From Leptolyngbya sp. FACHB-321 (GTDB taxonomy: Bacteria; Cyanobacteriota; Cyanobacteriia; Leptolyngbyales; Leptolyngbyaceae): 64,000 bases of DNA. The stretch is from NCBI RefSeq assembly GCF_014695975.1, contig NZ_JACJPI010000090.1, positions 1-64,000 on the forward strand, in the 5' to 3' direction. A model generated the notes under the pieces. That model was not told the origin of the DNA and did not search any database. It worked only from the letters and a program-made list of their open reading frames with translations. The position numbers and the translations under genes are program-made. Below, in pieces: positions 25,673 to 36,192 of this stretch; positions within the stretch are counted from its first letter, which is position 1; each line of letters opens with the position of its first letter.

Positions 25673-27820
25673 CTAGGCAAAGAACTCATCAGCCGGAGCA
25701 TGAACGCCTTCTTTAATGAGGGTTGTGCGGTCTTTGACAGGCGACCAGCCAAGCTGGCGCTCCGCTTTGGAAGAGTCGAAGACCGCAGCAAAACTGCGAC
25801 CTTCCCAGTCCGCATAGCTGGGGAACGCGGCATTGGGATCGCGTCCCAGGCTCTTCACTGCCCATTTCACCAACGCTTCCGAATAGTTGCGCCAGCTAGC
25901 GGTGGGAATGCGTCGTAGCTTTAACCCAGCACGTTGCTCAAATTCATCCAGGTAGTCGTTAGCAGAAATCTGGGGTTCGCTAGTGAGGTTATAGGACTCG
26001 CCTTCAATACCAGGAACCGCGATCGCGCGCGCCATCGCATCGGCAACATCATCAACCAGGACGATCGGCAGTTTGCTGTTGCCATCACCCCACAAGCGGC
26101 ATACGGAGTTGTAAGGCCAGGCGGCAATGCCCCAGTGATAGGGGTTCCCGCCGCGACCAAGAACCACACCGGGGCGGAAAATGACGACAGGCAAACCCTT
26201 TTCGCGCTGAAGCTGAAGTAAGATTCGTTCATTTTCGACCTTCGAGCGTGGATAAGGCGCAACCCGCAGCATCCCTTCGTGAGGTTTTGTTTCTTCAGTA
26301 ATCGTCCCAGCACCGTTGCCTGCATAGTAAATAGCGATCGACGATGCATAAAACAACCGCTTTACGCCATGCTCCAGACACAGCTCCGCAACTTTACGGG
26401 TTGGTTCCACATCGGTTTTGAGGTAGTCATCCCAGGTTTTGCCGTTACCGCGCGCCAGATGGTAGACATACTCAATGCCCTCAAGCGCTGCACTAACCGC
26501 GTTTGCGTCGGCAAAATCGCCTTTCGCTAGTTCGACACCTAGACTACGCAGCGCGGGTGAGCAGTTGTTGGGATCACGGGCGAGAATGCGAACCCCGTGC
26601 CCATCTTGCCGTAAGCGTTGCACCAATGCCTGACCGATAAAACCAGTGCCACCAATAACTAGCACATTAGACTTTGGCAGCTCTGTTGGAGCAGGCTGAT
26701 TCAGCGCAAAAGGTTCTGTTTGAGGCTCTGGCAAATGGGTTTCGCGGGCAATCCACTCTGCTAGAGCGATCGCGCCTTCTCCTAGAGACGGGTCGATACG
26801 CTCATCAAGCTTGGCACTGCGGGTAGCATAGAAACTTTCAACCGTTCGCGCAATGCTGTAAGAGAAGGGAGCAGAAACCTTCGATAGTCCCGCTTTGGAG
26901 AGAACAAAGTTCGCTAAGGTGCCAGTCGCCTGTGCCATAGAATCACGAGCAACCGTAGCAACCGTGGCGAAGCGATCGACATCGAGCAGATACGGCGTGT
27001 GTTCCTGGCAGGTGTAAGTGTTGTTTTCAAAATCCACATGAGCAACTGCATTAGTGCCACGTATATGGATGTAATGCTCTGGATAGCCGTCGATGAACGA
27101 AAACCGCAGTCGAATGCTAGTGTTGCCCTTCCAGCCGCGTACTTCCCAACGGCGGTAGAACTCTAGCCCACGGGGAAGATCAATGCGATCGTTCACATCC
27201 ACCGACAGCGAATCTGGTTGCCCAATGAGGTGAACCAGATGCGTAAAGGAGTGCGGTGCGACTTCAAACAAAATATTCTTCGGTGTCTGGAGCATCCACG
27301 CACCGTAGGGTCCACCCGATAACTGGCCTAGCTCTTTGTTCCAGACAATATCAATCTGATCGACGCGACCGAGCCGCCCACTGCGCAGATCCGCCACCAG
27401 CCTTTCGTAAGCTGGGAAGTAGAGAAAATTATGACTGACGCCGATCGATCGCCCGGTCGTTTCAGCCCGGCGGCGGAGTTCCTGACAGTCGCTGACTCGA
27501 TGGCACAACGGCTTTTCGATGAAGGCATCGACCCCTGCTTCGACTACCTGGCAGCCTGTAGCAAAGTGGACATGAGGCGGCGTGAGAATGTGAACCGCAT
27601 CCAGACGCTCTTCAGACAGCATCTTGCCGAGATCAGAGTAGACAGTTGGAATACCTTTTGACTGGGCAAATTGCTCTGCTAGTCGCTTGTTCAGGTCACA
27701 GATGGCACGCACTTCAACGTTGGGTAATTGGCGCAGTGCCGCGAAGTGGTAGTCAGAAATGTAGCCTGCCCCAAGAAGCGCGACGGCGATCGGTTTGCTT
27801 TGTCCGTTACTGGCTGACAT
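25673..27820 (-). CDS. Fusion of Gfo/Idh/MocA oxidoreductase and SDR epimerase/dehydratase
   Basis: A 715-residue two-domain protein. Residues of about 10-360 are a Gfo/Idh/MocA oxidoreductase: the Rossmann start ALLGAGYISDYHFAALRQL, the EKPLCH motif with the catalytic Lys near residue 98, and GPHAxxH-like VAPHSFTHLVH. Residues of about 382-715 are an extended SDR: VLVIGGTGFIGQALVQRL, the active-site YPRSKVENE, and a C-terminal substrate domain. Both act on sugars or sugar nucleotides. The gene lies three bases downstream of a glycosyltransferase gene, so an envelope-glycan role is inferred. The fusion probably channels two steps. Confidence 0.85.
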   Translation of the reverse strand: MSASNGQSKPIAVALLGAGYISDYHFAALRQLPNVEVRAICDLNKRLAEQFAQSKGIPTVYSDLGKMLSEERLDAVHILTPPHVHFATGCQVVEAGVDAFIEKPLCHRVSDCQELRRRAETTGRSIGVSHNFLYFPAYERLVADLRSGRLGRVDQIDIVWNKELGQLSGGPYGAWMLQTPKNILFEVAPHSFTHLVHLIGQPDSLSVDVNDRIDLPRGLEFYRRWEVRGWKGNTSIRLRFSFIDGYPEHYIHIRGTNAVAHVDFENNTYTCQEHTPYLLDVDRFATVATVARDSMAQATGTLANFVLSKAGLSKVSAPFSYSIARTVESFYATRSAKLDERIDPSLGEGAIALAEWIARETHLPEPQTEPFALNQPAPTELPKSNVLVIGGTGFIGQALVQRLRQDGHGVRILARDPNNCSPALRSLGVELAKGDFADANAVSAALEGIEYVYHLARGNGKTWDDYLKTDVEPTRKVAELCLEHGVKRLFYASSIAIYYAGNGAGTITEETKPHEGMLRVAPYPRSKVENERILLQLQREKGLPVVIFRPGVVLGRGGNPYHWGIAAWPYNSVCRLWGDGNSKLPIVLVDDVADAMARAIAVPGIEGESYNLTSEPQISANDYLDEFEQRAGLKLRRIPTASWRNYSEALVKWAVKSLGRDPNAAFPSYADWEGRSFAAVFDSSKAERQLGWSPVKDRTTLIKEGVHAPADEFFA

Positions 27821-27823
27821 AGG

Positions 27824-28864
27824 CTATCTCCCTGTGATTTGAATGGTATCGGCAATGGGTGTTTGAGCACCCTTATATTCAATAATTTCGTGCTGTCTAT
27901 GGAGCAGGCGATCGCCCGTAAACTTGACCACCCCAAAGGCTTCTGGAAACACGGACGCGCCACAGGACAACCCCCAAGGAATGCTCTCGCCCCAGGAAAA
28001 ACCACGTTTACGTGTGCCTAGAATCGTTCGCAATGCCGTCAGCGGATAGCGTCCCAAAACCAGGAGGGAAAGTCCAGCAGTAAAGGGCGTGAGGGCGATC
28101 GCGCCCAATGGCACCAGTACACCCCACAGCCAGGTTCGCCGGATCTCCTTCACAAACTTGCGTTCTGGCGGCGCACCATGCAGGCTAGAAACCTGAGCAT
28201 AGGCATACCCACAGCGCTTTGCCCGTTGCCACCACTGGGACAGCCGATGGATATTGGCATCGTGCAGAGTACTATTGTGGTCGATCCGCAGAATAGAGCT
28301 ATTTGCTTGCCGCAAGCGGACACTCAGTTCATCGTCCTCAGCCGCAATCACACCACTGTTGTAGCCACCGACGGCTGCGAAGGCGCTGGCACGAAGCATC
28401 ACGTCGCCACCAAAATGAGTGGTTTCGCCAACCTGACCCATCCGCCACTCAACATCACAAATCCGGTTATATGGGCTGCGATCAGGATAGCGTTCGCGTC
28501 GCCAGCCACAAACGGCAACAACAGTAGGATGCTGATCTAAAGCGATCGCCGCTGCTTCAAGCCAACCAGCTGCAACTTCGCAGTCACCATCAATAAATTG
28601 GACGTACTCAACTTGAGGAGATTGCTCACGTAGCCGCTCAAAGCCAGCATTACGAGCACGGGCGGCTGTAAAAGGAAGGGACAAATCGAGATTGACGACC
28701 GTTACGCCGCGATCGCGGGCTGCCTCACAGCTTCCATCCGTCGAGCCAGAGTCCACATACACAACGGGACGCAAGCCATCCACGACCGAATCCAAACTAC
28801 GAACCAGGCGATCGCCTTCGTTCCGCCCAATGACCACGACTCCAACCGTTTGTGAGCTAGTCAC
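27824..28864 (-). CDS. Glycosyltransferase family 2
   Basis: A GT-A fold glycosyltransferase of about 347 residues. The N-terminal strand VGVVVIGRNEGDRLVRSLDS, the nucleotide-binding VYVDSGSTDGS, the metal-binding DGDCE (near residue 107) and DDELSVRLRQ (near 187) are visible. The C-terminal region has a membrane segment (LVPLGAIALTPFTAGLSLLVL). A GTG at 28864, preceded by an AGGAGG box, decides the start; the open frame extends to an ATG at 28888. The oxidoreductase/SDR fusion follows at once, so the two form an operon. Confidence 0.88.
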   Translation of the reverse strand: MTSSQTVGVVVIGRNEGDRLVRSLDSVVDGLRPVVYVDSGSTDGSCEAARDRGVTVVNLDLSLPFTAARARNAGFERLREQSPQVEYVQFIDGDCEVAAGWLEAAAIALDQHPTVVAVCGWRRERYPDRSPYNRICDVEWRMGQVGETTHFGGDVMLRASAFAAVGGYNSGVIAAEDDELSVRLRQANSSILRIDHNSTLHDANIHRLSQWWQRAKRCGYAYAQVSSLHGAPPERKFVKEIRRTWLWGVLVPLGAIALTPFTAGLSLLVLGRYPLTALRTILGTRKRGFSWGESIPWGLSCGASVFPEAFGVVKFTGDRLLHRQHEIIEYKGAQTPIADTIQITGR

Positions 28865-28888
28865 ACACCCTCCTGCCAACACCACCAT

Positions 28889-29284
28889 TTGCCATTACGA
28901 GGCTCCATCGTTGCCTAACTCTGCCCAGTCAGTATTTCAGACTATGCCCCTCAACTTCGCAGAGGAAGATTAAGGGTAGAGTGCCCAAAACGATCGCTCT
29001 GTTCACCCCAGGTTTACAAGCTAGCCTGAAGCTGCTTGCTGCCTTCCAGTACAACACAGAACCCGGCGGGGTTAAAGCCAGAAACGGCTCAAGAACACAA
29101 AATTATCAGTACATACTGAATTGTGAAGCAATGGTTAAGGACTGATTTCAGCTATGAGCCGTCAGCCGTCAGCTTAGTAGCGTGAGAGAAAAGCATGGTA
29201 TGTAGAGCTATAGTCTGCTTCCCGAAGGATAAATTGCGATCGCCAACTGCTGATCGCTGACTGCTGACCACTAACCGCTAACCA
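28889..29284. promoter_or_regulatory. Spacer between GT2 gene and uvrC with heptamer repeats
   Basis: About 400 bases without a gene. It holds the GT2 promoter region. Heptamer repeats appear twice: AGCCGTC doubled at about 29156-29171, and the tandem array 29250-29291 that runs into the uvrC stop codon. Confidence 0.5.
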
Positions 29285-29291
29285 CTAATTC
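29250..29291. repeat. Heptanucleotide tandem array ending in the uvrC stop
   Basis: Six contiguous 7-bp units: CTGATCG, CTGACTG, CTGACCA, CTAACCG, CTAACCA and CTAATTC. The last contains the UvrC stop codon (CTA 29285-29287 on the plus strand). The array appears to have reached the edge of the gene. Confidence 0.8.
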
Positions 29292-31264
29292 GTAACTGCC
29301 TCTGGTTCTGCCATGTCTTGTGTCGGGTGGAAATAGTCGTAGATCTGCTGCGCCAGACGAGGACCAATACCCGGAACGGTGGCAATTTGAGTAGGTGTTG
29401 CCTCTCGCACGTAGTCGATCGACCGAAACGTAGCCAGCAGTTGCTTTTGGCGATGGTGCCCCAGCCCAGGGATGTCGTCAAGACGCGATCGTCTCATGCG
29501 CTCACTACGCTGCTGACGGTGGAAGCTCACTGCAAAACGGTGAGCCTCATCGCGTAACCGACGCAATACTTGCACTCCTGGTTGCTCTGCCTCCGTTTTC
29601 AGCGGGAACGATTCTCCTGGTAGAAAAATTTCTTCTCGCTGTTTGGCAAGGCTGACGACTTTAACATCGTCCAGCAAGTTTAGCTCTCGCAAAACCGTCA
29701 CAACAGCCGAAAGCTGGCCCTTACCGCCATCGATCATCACCAGATCAGGAAAATCAGCCGTTGCTGACACATGGCGACTCAGGATAGAATCTTGTTCGGC
29801 TTTCACCAACTCGCCCTTCTCTTTGAGCGCAGCATACTTACGAAAGCGTCGACCGATCACCTCTGCCATGCTGGCAAAGTCGTCGGAGTGTCCAGAGATG
29901 ACGGTAGGCGTTTTGATTTTGTAATGGCGATAGTGCTGTTTGGCAGGTAGCCCATCTATAAAGACAACCTGCGACGCAACGGCATCAGAACCCTGAATAT
30001 GAGAAATGTCATAGCCTTCGATACGGCGCGGTAGTTCGGGTAGATCCAGGATAGTAGCAAGGTCAAGCATTGCCTGAGCATTGCGATCGGCAAACCGTTG
30101 CGTCCGTGCTAGCTCATAGCCAGCATTACGCTCCACCATCTCGATCATCTCAGCTTTGACCTGACGTTGCGGAGTAACGATCGCCACCTTGCGTCCTTTG
30201 GTCTGACTGAGAAACTCTCCCAGCATGTCCCCTTCAGGCAATTCATGCTGCACGATAATCTCAGCAGGGATTTCAACCGCATCCACTGTTTGGTAATGTT
30301 CTTCAAGGACGCGCTGAAGGATAGCTCCTGGGGAACCAGATTGGGCATCGGCAACAAAGCCCAAACGCCCAACCAGTCGCCCTGCACGAATTTGAAAAAG
30401 CTGCACACAGGCGTATTGGTCATCAGCCGCAAGGGCGATCGCATCCCGCGAAATGGTATCGTCTGCCATCGAAACCTTCTGGTCAGCGCCCAACAGCTTC
30501 AGCCCAGCAATCTGGTCGCGAATTTTTGCCGCTTGCTCAAAGTTGAGCGACTCCGCTGCCTTTTCCATTTGAGCTGTCAGAACGTCAGACAGTTCGCGTG
30601 ATCGTCCCTGGAAGATCATCGCGACCTTTTGCACAATCTTGTGGTATTCCTCGGGCGTCACCAATGCCTGACACACACCGGGGCAGCGACCAATATCGTA
30701 GTTCAGGCAAGGACGATCCTTAAACAACGGCTGGGGGCGTTGCCGCAAGGGAAAGATCCGCTTGACCAGATGCAGCGTTTGGCGCAGCAGCCCAGTATCG
30801 ACGTAGGGACCGTAGTAGCGGTCTTTTTCCTTACCGAGCCGCCGCCTGCGCGTGATGAAAATGCGGGGATACGGTTCTGACCATGTGATGCAGAGATAAG
30901 GATACTTTTTATCGTCTTTCAGCAGCACATTGAAATGAGGCTGGTGCTGCTTGACTAGATTAGCTTCTAGCGCCAATGCTTCAGCTTCAGTATCCGTAAC
31001 AATAAACTCAATTTCCGCAACTTGCTTGACCATCAACGCAATCCGAGGACTCAGCCCCTGGCTATCGCGAAAATAAGAGCGGACGCGCGATCGCAGCTTT
31101 TTTGATTTTCCGATGTAGAGAATCTGATCATTTACATCCCGCATATAGTAAACGCCCGACTCCGCTGGAATCTCTTTGAGGCGGCTTTCCAAGCGCTCTG
31201 GATCTTTAACCAGTGTCAGAACTTTTGCAGGTGTCACAGGTAGGACTTTGCTGTAGGACTTCAT
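29285..31264 (-). CDS. uvrC: UvrABC system protein C
   Basis: UvrC makes both incisions during nucleotide excision repair. The 659-residue protein has an N-terminal GIY-YIG nuclease domain ([25 protein letters not shown]), the UvrB-interacting UVR motif ([13 protein letters not shown]), a central RNase H-like nuclease domain with [14 protein letters not shown], and a C-terminal helix-hairpin-helix ([19 protein letters not shown]). It is slightly longer than E. coli UvrC (610), normal for cyanobacteria. mfd lies nearby on the same strand. Confidence 0.97.
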   Translation of the reverse strand: MKSYSKVLPVTPAKVLTLVKDPERLESRLKEIPAESGVYYMRDVNDQILYIGKSKKLRSRVRSYFRDSQGLSPRIALMVKQVAEIEFIVTDTEAEALALEANLVKQHQPHFNVLLKDDKKYPYLCITWSEPYPRIFITRRRRLGKEKDRYYGPYVDTGLLRQTLHLVKRIFPLRQRPQPLFKDRPCLNYDIGRCPGVCQALVTPEEYHKIVQKVAMIFQGRSRELSDVLTAQMEKAAESLNFEQAAKIRDQIAGLKLLGADQKVSMADDTISRDAIALAADDQYACVQLFQIRAGRLVGRLGFVADAQSGSPGAILQRVLEEHYQTVDAVEIPAEIIVQHELPEGDMLGEFLSQTKGRKVAIVTPQRQVKAEMIEMVERNAGYELARTQRFADRNAQAMLDLATILDLPELPRRIEGYDISHIQGSDAVASQVVFIDGLPAKQHYRHYKIKTPTVISGHSDDFASMAEVIGRRFRKYAALKEKGELVKAEQDSILSRHVSATADFPDLVMIDGGKGQLSAVVTVLRELNLLDDVKVVSLAKQREEIFLPGESFPLKTEAEQPGVQVLRRLRDEAHRFAVSFHRQQRSERMRRSRLDDIPGLGHHRQKQLLATFRSIDYVREATPTQIATVPGIGPRLAQQIYDYFHPTQDMAEPEAVTN

Positions 31265-31377
31265 CTCAATTTTAAACGAATCTATCGAGACTTCAAACGC
31301 AACTAAGGTCGATCGTCTCCGTAATTGCTAAGATTGCAGTGTATCCAATTAAACACACGTACACTGATTATTGTCAT

Positions 31378-31557
31378 ATGACGCTCGAAGAGTTTGAATC
31401 ACAAACCCGTGAAGAACTAGAACAAGCCCTTAACCAGCTTCAAGCTGCAACCCTATTGATTGCAGAACTTTCCGCTCAGGTTTCTCAAGCTGGTAACACC
31501 GTGCAGGCACTGAGCCGACGAGTCGAAACCTTTGTTTCTCAACAAAAAGGTCAATAA
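31378..31557 (+). CDS. Small helical hypothetical protein
   Basis: A 59-residue Gln/Glu-rich protein predicted to be all helix and probably coiled coil (EFESQTREELEQALNQLQAA). ATG 31378 is chosen; the frame extends upstream to 31339. It is divergent from uvrC. The composition is protein-like and the frame free of overlap, so it is probably real. I know no function. Confidence 0.6.
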   Translation: MTLEEFESQTREELEQALNQLQAATLLIAELSAQVSQAGNTVQALSRRVETFVSQQKGQ

Positions 31558-31622
31558 TGACTTGTGATCGTTCTACTTGAAACGTTCTTTAGCGTGGCGA
31601 TCGAGAACGAACTGCATTGATC

Positions 31623-31673
31623 AGTAGAACGGTTGGTTAAGTAGAACAGTTTATTAAGTAGAACGGTTGCTTA
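31623..31673. repeat. Three exact-length 17-bp tandem repeats
   Basis: AGTAGAACGGTTGGTTA, AGTAGAACAGTTTATTA and AGTAGAACGGTTGCTTA lie at 31623-31639, 31640-31656 and 31657-31673. The third copy covers the stop codon of the response-regulator gene. A partial inverted copy, GTTCTACTTG, lies at about 31570. Confidence 0.75.
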
Positions 31674-32087
31674 AATCATGCGGTGCTTTAGTTCATCACT
31701 AATAGCCTGCTGAATTTGCGGTAGCACCACAGGCTTGACCAAATATTGCCGCGCACCTAAATTTAAGGCACGCTGTCGATCGGACTGAAAGGCAAACGCT
31801 GAAACAACAATAATTGGGATTTCTGACCACTCTGATGCTTGTTGCGCCTGCTCCAGCAACGTAAACCCATCAACATCTGGCAGTTTTAGGTCGAGCAAAA
31901 CCAGGTGCGGTCGAAACTGCGCCATTTCTTGAGCAAACGTCGAGCCACTTGCAAGACTACGGACACAATAGCCACAGTGCCCTAAAAAGTCATGCATCAG
32001 TTGACGACTGATATCATTATCTTCGATCAGTAAGAGGCGGATACTGGAGTTTAACTGAGACATCGGAGCAGCGATCATTGTGTGCAT
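31671..32087 (-). CDS. Single-domain response regulator
   Basis: A 138-residue CheY-like receiver with no output domain. The acidic pair (LLLIEDNDISRQL), the phospho-acceptor Asp in LVLLDLKLPDVDGF, the switch Ser in IPIIVVSAFAF and the conserved Lys in YLVKPV are present. Such proteins act through partner histidine kinases or by protein binding; no kinase gene is near. Another ATG 24 bases downstream (32063) could be the true start, with no ribosome-binding site to decide. Confidence 0.9.
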   Translation of the reverse strand: MHTMIAAPMSQLNSSIRLLLIEDNDISRQLMHDFLGHCGYCVRSLASGSTFAQEMAQFRPHLVLLDLKLPDVDGFTLLEQAQQASEWSEIPIIVVSAFAFQSDRQRALNLGARQYLVKPVVLPQIQQAISDELKHRMI

Positions 32088-32443
32088 GAGTTTGAGTCAC
32101 GTTGTAATCAGCTATCTAGCCACTGCTGCTGTACTTGAATTGCGCTTAGATGCAAATGTTTTGTGTGCCATATGGCACTTACGCAAATCACTCTAGCAAC
32201 AAAAATTGACACGTTAAGCCTTTGATGACTCAATGAGTGAGCACATCGACTAGTTCCTACTACCCCTGAGAGTATTAGAAGTACATCAAATTAAAAGCTT
32301 CGTCTGCGATCAAGATCACTCAGTAATTGTTCCCAAATATCTGTGCCAATAGTAACTCGTAGTTGGGAGGCCTTCAGTTTAAGAAGCGCCCTTTTTGTCA
32401 AACGTGCTCTAGCATTGAGGTGGAAACGCAGATGTATTTGGCT
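32088..32443. other. Gene-free spacer with a palindrome
   Basis: About 350 bases between the response-regulator start and the mfd stop. A 14-bp perfect palindrome, GTGCCATATGGCAC, lies at 32165-32178. The mfd frame continues open for about 50 codons past its stop (to TAA 32291-32293), but without a start codon of its own I do not call a gene. Confidence 0.4.
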
Positions 32444-35400
32444 TCAGACGATCGCGGGTTCTGGTAAGGCACCTTGCATTCGACTGAGCCAGTTGAGCAA
32501 GCTATCAAGCTGTTGTTCTGCCTTCAACGCTCCCAGTCCTCGCACTGTCACCTTCCCTGGTGTGTAGACAAAGCGCGAATGCAAATGATCCGGCAGATTA
32601 GCCTTAAGTAGATTCCAGGCAGGTTCTGCCATTGGTGTTTCCAGCACAATATGCTGAGTGCCATCAGGCTTGATGCGAGAGAAACCGCACTTTTTAGCTA
32701 CTTGCTTTAGTTCCACAATGCGGATGAGCTGAAGGGCAGCAGCAGGGATGGCACCATAGCGATCGCTCCAGTCGGCGGCGATCTGCGTCAATTCTTGCTT
32801 GCCTTCGGCAGAGGCAACAGCACGATAGGCACTCATTTTTTGATCAAGATCAGGGATGTAATCAGCCGGAATGAACGCGGTCAGGTTGAGGTCAATCTGG
32901 GTGTCATCGACAGTGGGGATTTCCTGCCCACGGATTTCGCCGATCGCTTCTTCCAGCATCTCAATGTAAAGATCAAAGCCGATCGCATCCAGTTGCCCAG
33001 ACTGCTCCGCACCCAGCAGGTTGCCCACACCGCGAATTTCCATATCCCGTACAGCGAGTTGATAACCAGAGCCAAGCTGCGCGAATTCTTGAATGGCTCG
33101 TAAACGCTGACGTGCGGTATCCGTTAGCTGGCTTTGCTTGGGGTAAAACAGCCATGCGTGCGCCTGAATGCCTGCCCGCCCGACTCGTCCCCGCAACTGG
33201 TAAAGCTGCGACAACCCAAACCGCTGCGCGTCTTCAATCAGGATGGTGTTAACGCGGGGAATATCCAACCCCGATTCGATAATGGTGGTGCAGAGAAGAA
33301 TGTCTGCTTCGCCTTCGCTGAAGGTCAGCATGGTCGTTTCAAGTTCAGCTTCGGGCATCTGTCCATGAGCGATCGCAATGCGAATTCCCGGTATCATTTC
33401 ACGGATGCGTGTGCCAATCTCTTCGATACCTTCTACACGGGGCACGACATAGAAGATTTGCCCACCGCGATCGAGTTCTTGCCGCATAGCGGTACGCATC
33501 ACTTCGGGGTCGTAAGGCGACAAGTGCGTTTTAATCGGACGACGAGAGGGCGGCGGAGTCGTGATCAGGCTCATCTCACGCACGCCCGAAAGCGCCATGT
33601 AGAGGGTGCGGGGAATCGGCGTAGCGCTGAGAGTTAGCACGTCAACCTGCGTACGGAGCGATTTGATTTTCTCCTTCTGGTTCACGCCAAAGCGTTGTTC
33701 TTCATCCACTACGAGCAAGCCTAAATCCTTTGGCTGCACGTCCTTACTTAGCAGTTGATGGGTGCCAACTACAATGTCCAGTTCGCCCGTTTTGAGCCGT
33801 TGGATGATGTCCTTGCGCTCTTGCGGGCTACGAAAGCGGTTCAATAAGCCGATTTGAATGGGGTAAGGTGCAAACCGTTCTTTTAGCGTGTGGTAGTGCT
33901 GCTGCGTCAGGATGGTTGTAGGAGCCAACATTGCCACTTGTTTGCCAGCCGTCACCGCTTTGAAAATAGCGCGAATGGCAACCTCTGTTTTACCAAAACC
34001 GACATCGCCGCAGACAAGCCGATCCATGGGGCGATCGCTCTGCATATCCTGCTTCACATCCTGCGTTGCTTTCAGTTGATCTGGCGTGGGCTGATAGGGA
34101 AACGACTCTTCCATTTCTTCCTGCCAGGGCATATCAGCGGGATAGGTAAAGCCAGTTTGTTGCGCTCGTTGAGCATAAAGCTGAAGCAAGTCCACTGCCA
34201 CTTTCTTAATCGCTTTGCGGACTTTGCTCTTAGTGCGCTCCCAGGCTTTGCTAGACATCTTGTTGAGTTCAGGCGTGGTGTCGCCTGCCCCCCGAAAGCG
34301 CGAGAGCGAACTAAGTTGATCTGCTGCTACCCGCAGCAAGCCATCGGCATATTGCAAGACCAAATACTCGCGGGTTTCATGGTTGAGCGTCAGGCTTTCG
34401 AGCTTGAGGAAGCGACCCACGCCGTGATTTTTATGCACGACGTAATCGCCGGGACGCAACTTGTTGGGATCAACCTGTTTAGAGGCAGCCCGCCGACGTT
34501 TGCGGACGTAACTGGGCGTTGCCAGGGAATGTTGACCGAAAAACTCCCGATCGGTCACGACAACCAGGCGGAAAGTCGGCAAAATAAAGCCTTCCAGTTC
34601 CGCCAAGCCAGAGTATTTCACTGCAACGGGGACATGCTGCACCTGAAGCTTATCGATTGCTAAGAAATCGCGCGGATTTGGGATAAACTGCGCTGGACAA
34701 TCGTGTTCTTGCAGCAAGGACACCGATCGCGACGGTTGTGCCGACACTAGCCAAATCGAAAAGCCGCGATCGCGCTCATCCCGCAGGGTTTCCGCCAGCC
34801 TGCCAAACTGATGGGGAATGGCAGGCACCGATCGACTCGCCAAATTAATTGGAGCAGGACCCTTATCCTGTGCGGTTCGTACCTTCGGTTCTTCTGCCAG
34901 TTCGGACAGGTAAAGGCGATCGAAGAGTTCGACCTCTGCCAACGATTCTGCAAACGTCCGGTGAATACGGGGAAAATCCAGCCTTCTTCCAACGTTATCT
35001 ACTCTTGCTTCGCCTGTAGATTCAATAACGTTGCCCTCTGCCTTCTGCCTTCTACCTTCTTCGTACTGCTCTTCGGCGTGCTCAAACCAGCGATCACCGT
35101 GCGCTTCTGATTGATCGGGTTCGTCGATCGCGATCAGCGTGTTTTCGGGTAGATAATCTAGCAGCGATGCAGGTTTGTCAAACGCAAGACCCAAAAAGCG
35201 ACGGGAGCCTTCCGGCATTAGCCCCTGATCAAACTTCTCCTGCTCTTCTTCCGACAAAAACGCTTTTATGGCATTGGCTTTACTGCCTGTGAGCGCCGTT
35301 TGAATAATGGGCGCAAAGTTTGTGGGAGTGAGAACGAGTTGCTCAATGCGATCGAGCGATCGCTGGGTTGCTGGGTCAAACTCTCGAATTTGGTCCAACT

Positions 35401-36052
35401 CATCGCCAAAAAGCTCTAACCGCATCGGCAATTCAGACGCAACCGGAAACACGTCAATAATGTCTCCCCGCCGACTCCACTGCCCTTCTGTCTCAACCAG
35501 GGGGACGCGATCGTAGCCTAGCCGCGCCAATTCATGCCCCAATGTTTCCAGGTTTAACTCTGTGCCTCGCTTCAGCGTTAAGCAGTAGGGCTTAAAGGCA
35601 GAAACAGGAGGCAAGTGAGGCTGAAGGGCACGTTCAGTAGTGACAATGGCGAAGGATGAAGGATGAAGGCTAAAGGATGAAGGTTGGGCTTCCGCCTTCA
35701 TCCCTCCGCCTTCATCCCTTAGAAGATCCGCCAACACCTGCAACTGCCCCCAAACCATCTCCGATTCAGGATCAAATGGCTCGTAGGGTGATGATTCGGA
35801 TGTGGGGTAGAAGTGAACGGTTTGCCAGCCCATTGCGTCGAGTTGGGCAGTCCAGCGTCCGGCTTCTTCCAGCGTGGCAGTGACGACCAGTAGATTACGA
35901 GACTGCGCCTGCGCCAGGGCAGAACTAACTAAGCCCTTGGGCAACCGTGCCAAGCCGTTTAACCTCAGATATTGATGCTGCTGAAGTTTCGCTAAGAGTT
36001 CGGTGGTGAGGGGCGATCGCCCCAGCGCACGAGTGATAGAAGAAAACGCCAT
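32444..36052 (-). CDS. mfd: Transcription-repair coupling factor
   Basis: Mfd removes RNA polymerase stalled at DNA damage and recruits UvrA. The 1202-residue protein has the UvrB-like N-terminal region, the RNA-polymerase-interacting domain near residue 530 ([15 protein letters not shown]), the helicase core with Walker [12 protein letters not shown] (near residue 680) and DEEQRFG, and a C-terminal D7 domain. Two small inserts are encoded by heptamer repeats: near residues 113-132 (35655-35718) and near 330-340 (35034-35061). The catalytic motifs are intact. Length remains near that of other cyanobacterial Mfd. Confidence 0.97.
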   Translation of the reverse strand: MAFSSITRALGRSPLTTELLAKLQQHQYLRLNGLARLPKGLVSSALAQAQSRNLLVVTATLEEAGRWTAQLDAMGWQTVHFYPTSESSPYEPFDPESEMVWGQLQVLADLLRDEGGGMKAEAQPSSFSLHPSSFAIVTTERALQPHLPPVSAFKPYCLTLKRGTELNLETLGHELARLGYDRVPLVETEGQWSRRGDIIDVFPVASELPMRLELFGDELDQIREFDPATQRSLDRIEQLVLTPTNFAPIIQTALTGSKANAIKAFLSEEEQEKFDQGLMPEGSRRFLGLAFDKPASLLDYLPENTLIAIDEPDQSEAHGDRWFEHAEEQYEEGRRQKAEGNVIESTGEARVDNVGRRLDFPRIHRTFAESLAEVELFDRLYLSELAEEPKVRTAQDKGPAPINLASRSVPAIPHQFGRLAETLRDERDRGFSIWLVSAQPSRSVSLLQEHDCPAQFIPNPRDFLAIDKLQVQHVPVAVKYSGLAELEGFILPTFRLVVVTDREFFGQHSLATPSYVRKRRRAASKQVDPNKLRPGDYVVHKNHGVGRFLKLESLTLNHETREYLVLQYADGLLRVAADQLSSLSRFRGAGDTTPELNKMSSKAWERTKSKVRKAIKKVAVDLLQLYAQRAQQTGFTYPADMPWQEEMEESFPYQPTPDQLKATQDVKQDMQSDRPMDRLVCGDVGFGKTEVAIRAIFKAVTAGKQVAMLAPTTILTQQHYHTLKERFAPYPIQIGLLNRFRSPQERKDIIQRLKTGELDIVVGTHQLLSKDVQPKDLGLLVVDEEQRFGVNQKEKIKSLRTQVDVLTLSATPIPRTLYMALSGVREMSLITTPPPSRRPIKTHLSPYDPEVMRTAMRQELDRGGQIFYVVPRVEGIEEIGTRIREMIPGIRIAIAHGQMPEAELETTMLTFSEGEADILLCTTIIESGLDIPRVNTILIEDAQRFGLSQLYQLRGRVGRAGIQAHAWLFYPKQSQLTDTARQRLRAIQEFAQLGSGYQLAVRDMEIRGVGNLLGAEQSGQLDAIGFDLYIEMLEEAIGEIRGQEIPTVDDTQIDLNLTAFIPADYIPDLDQKMSAYRAVASAEGKQELTQIAADWSDRYGAIPAAALQLIRIVELKQVAKKCGFSRIKPDGTQHIVLETPMAEPAWNLLKANLPDHLHSRFVYTPGKVTVRGLGALKAEQQLDSLLNWLSRMQGALPEPAIV
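35034..35061. repeat. Heptamer repeat inside mfd (1)
   Basis: Units CCCTCTG, CCTTCTG, CCTTCTA and CCTTCTT on the plus strand, in frame with mfd, encode an [10 protein letters not shown]-type segment. The sequence is almost the same as units between aspA and hisB and inside moeA. Confidence 0.7.
35655..35718. repeat. Heptamer repeat inside mfd (2), with inverted copies
   Basis: GATGAAG, GATGAAG, GCTAAAG and GATGAAG (35655-35682) are followed by inverted CCTTCAT units (35695-35701 and 35709-35715). The arms can pair. In mfd they encode a Met/Lys/Ala then Ser/Phe/Leu/His-rich insert. Confidence 0.7.
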
Positions 36053-36192
36053 GTTGAAACCGCGAAGCCTGTCGAGAGGAGTTACCTATCTTCATGATAA
36101 AGGGCTTGCTATGCTGCTGAGTTACCTTTGAGGAGGTCGCTGTAGCCCTTTGTAGAATAATCAGCACGATTCAAGTTCTTTGTAAGACCAGC

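Noticed and set aside
32291-32443. Open frame continuing after the mfd stop for about 50 codons, ending in WEQLLSDLDRRRSF
   Set aside because: It looks protein-like but has no start codon of its own except a weak TTG and no ribosome-binding site. Mfd already has normal length. It could be a scar, but the evidence is too thin to list.
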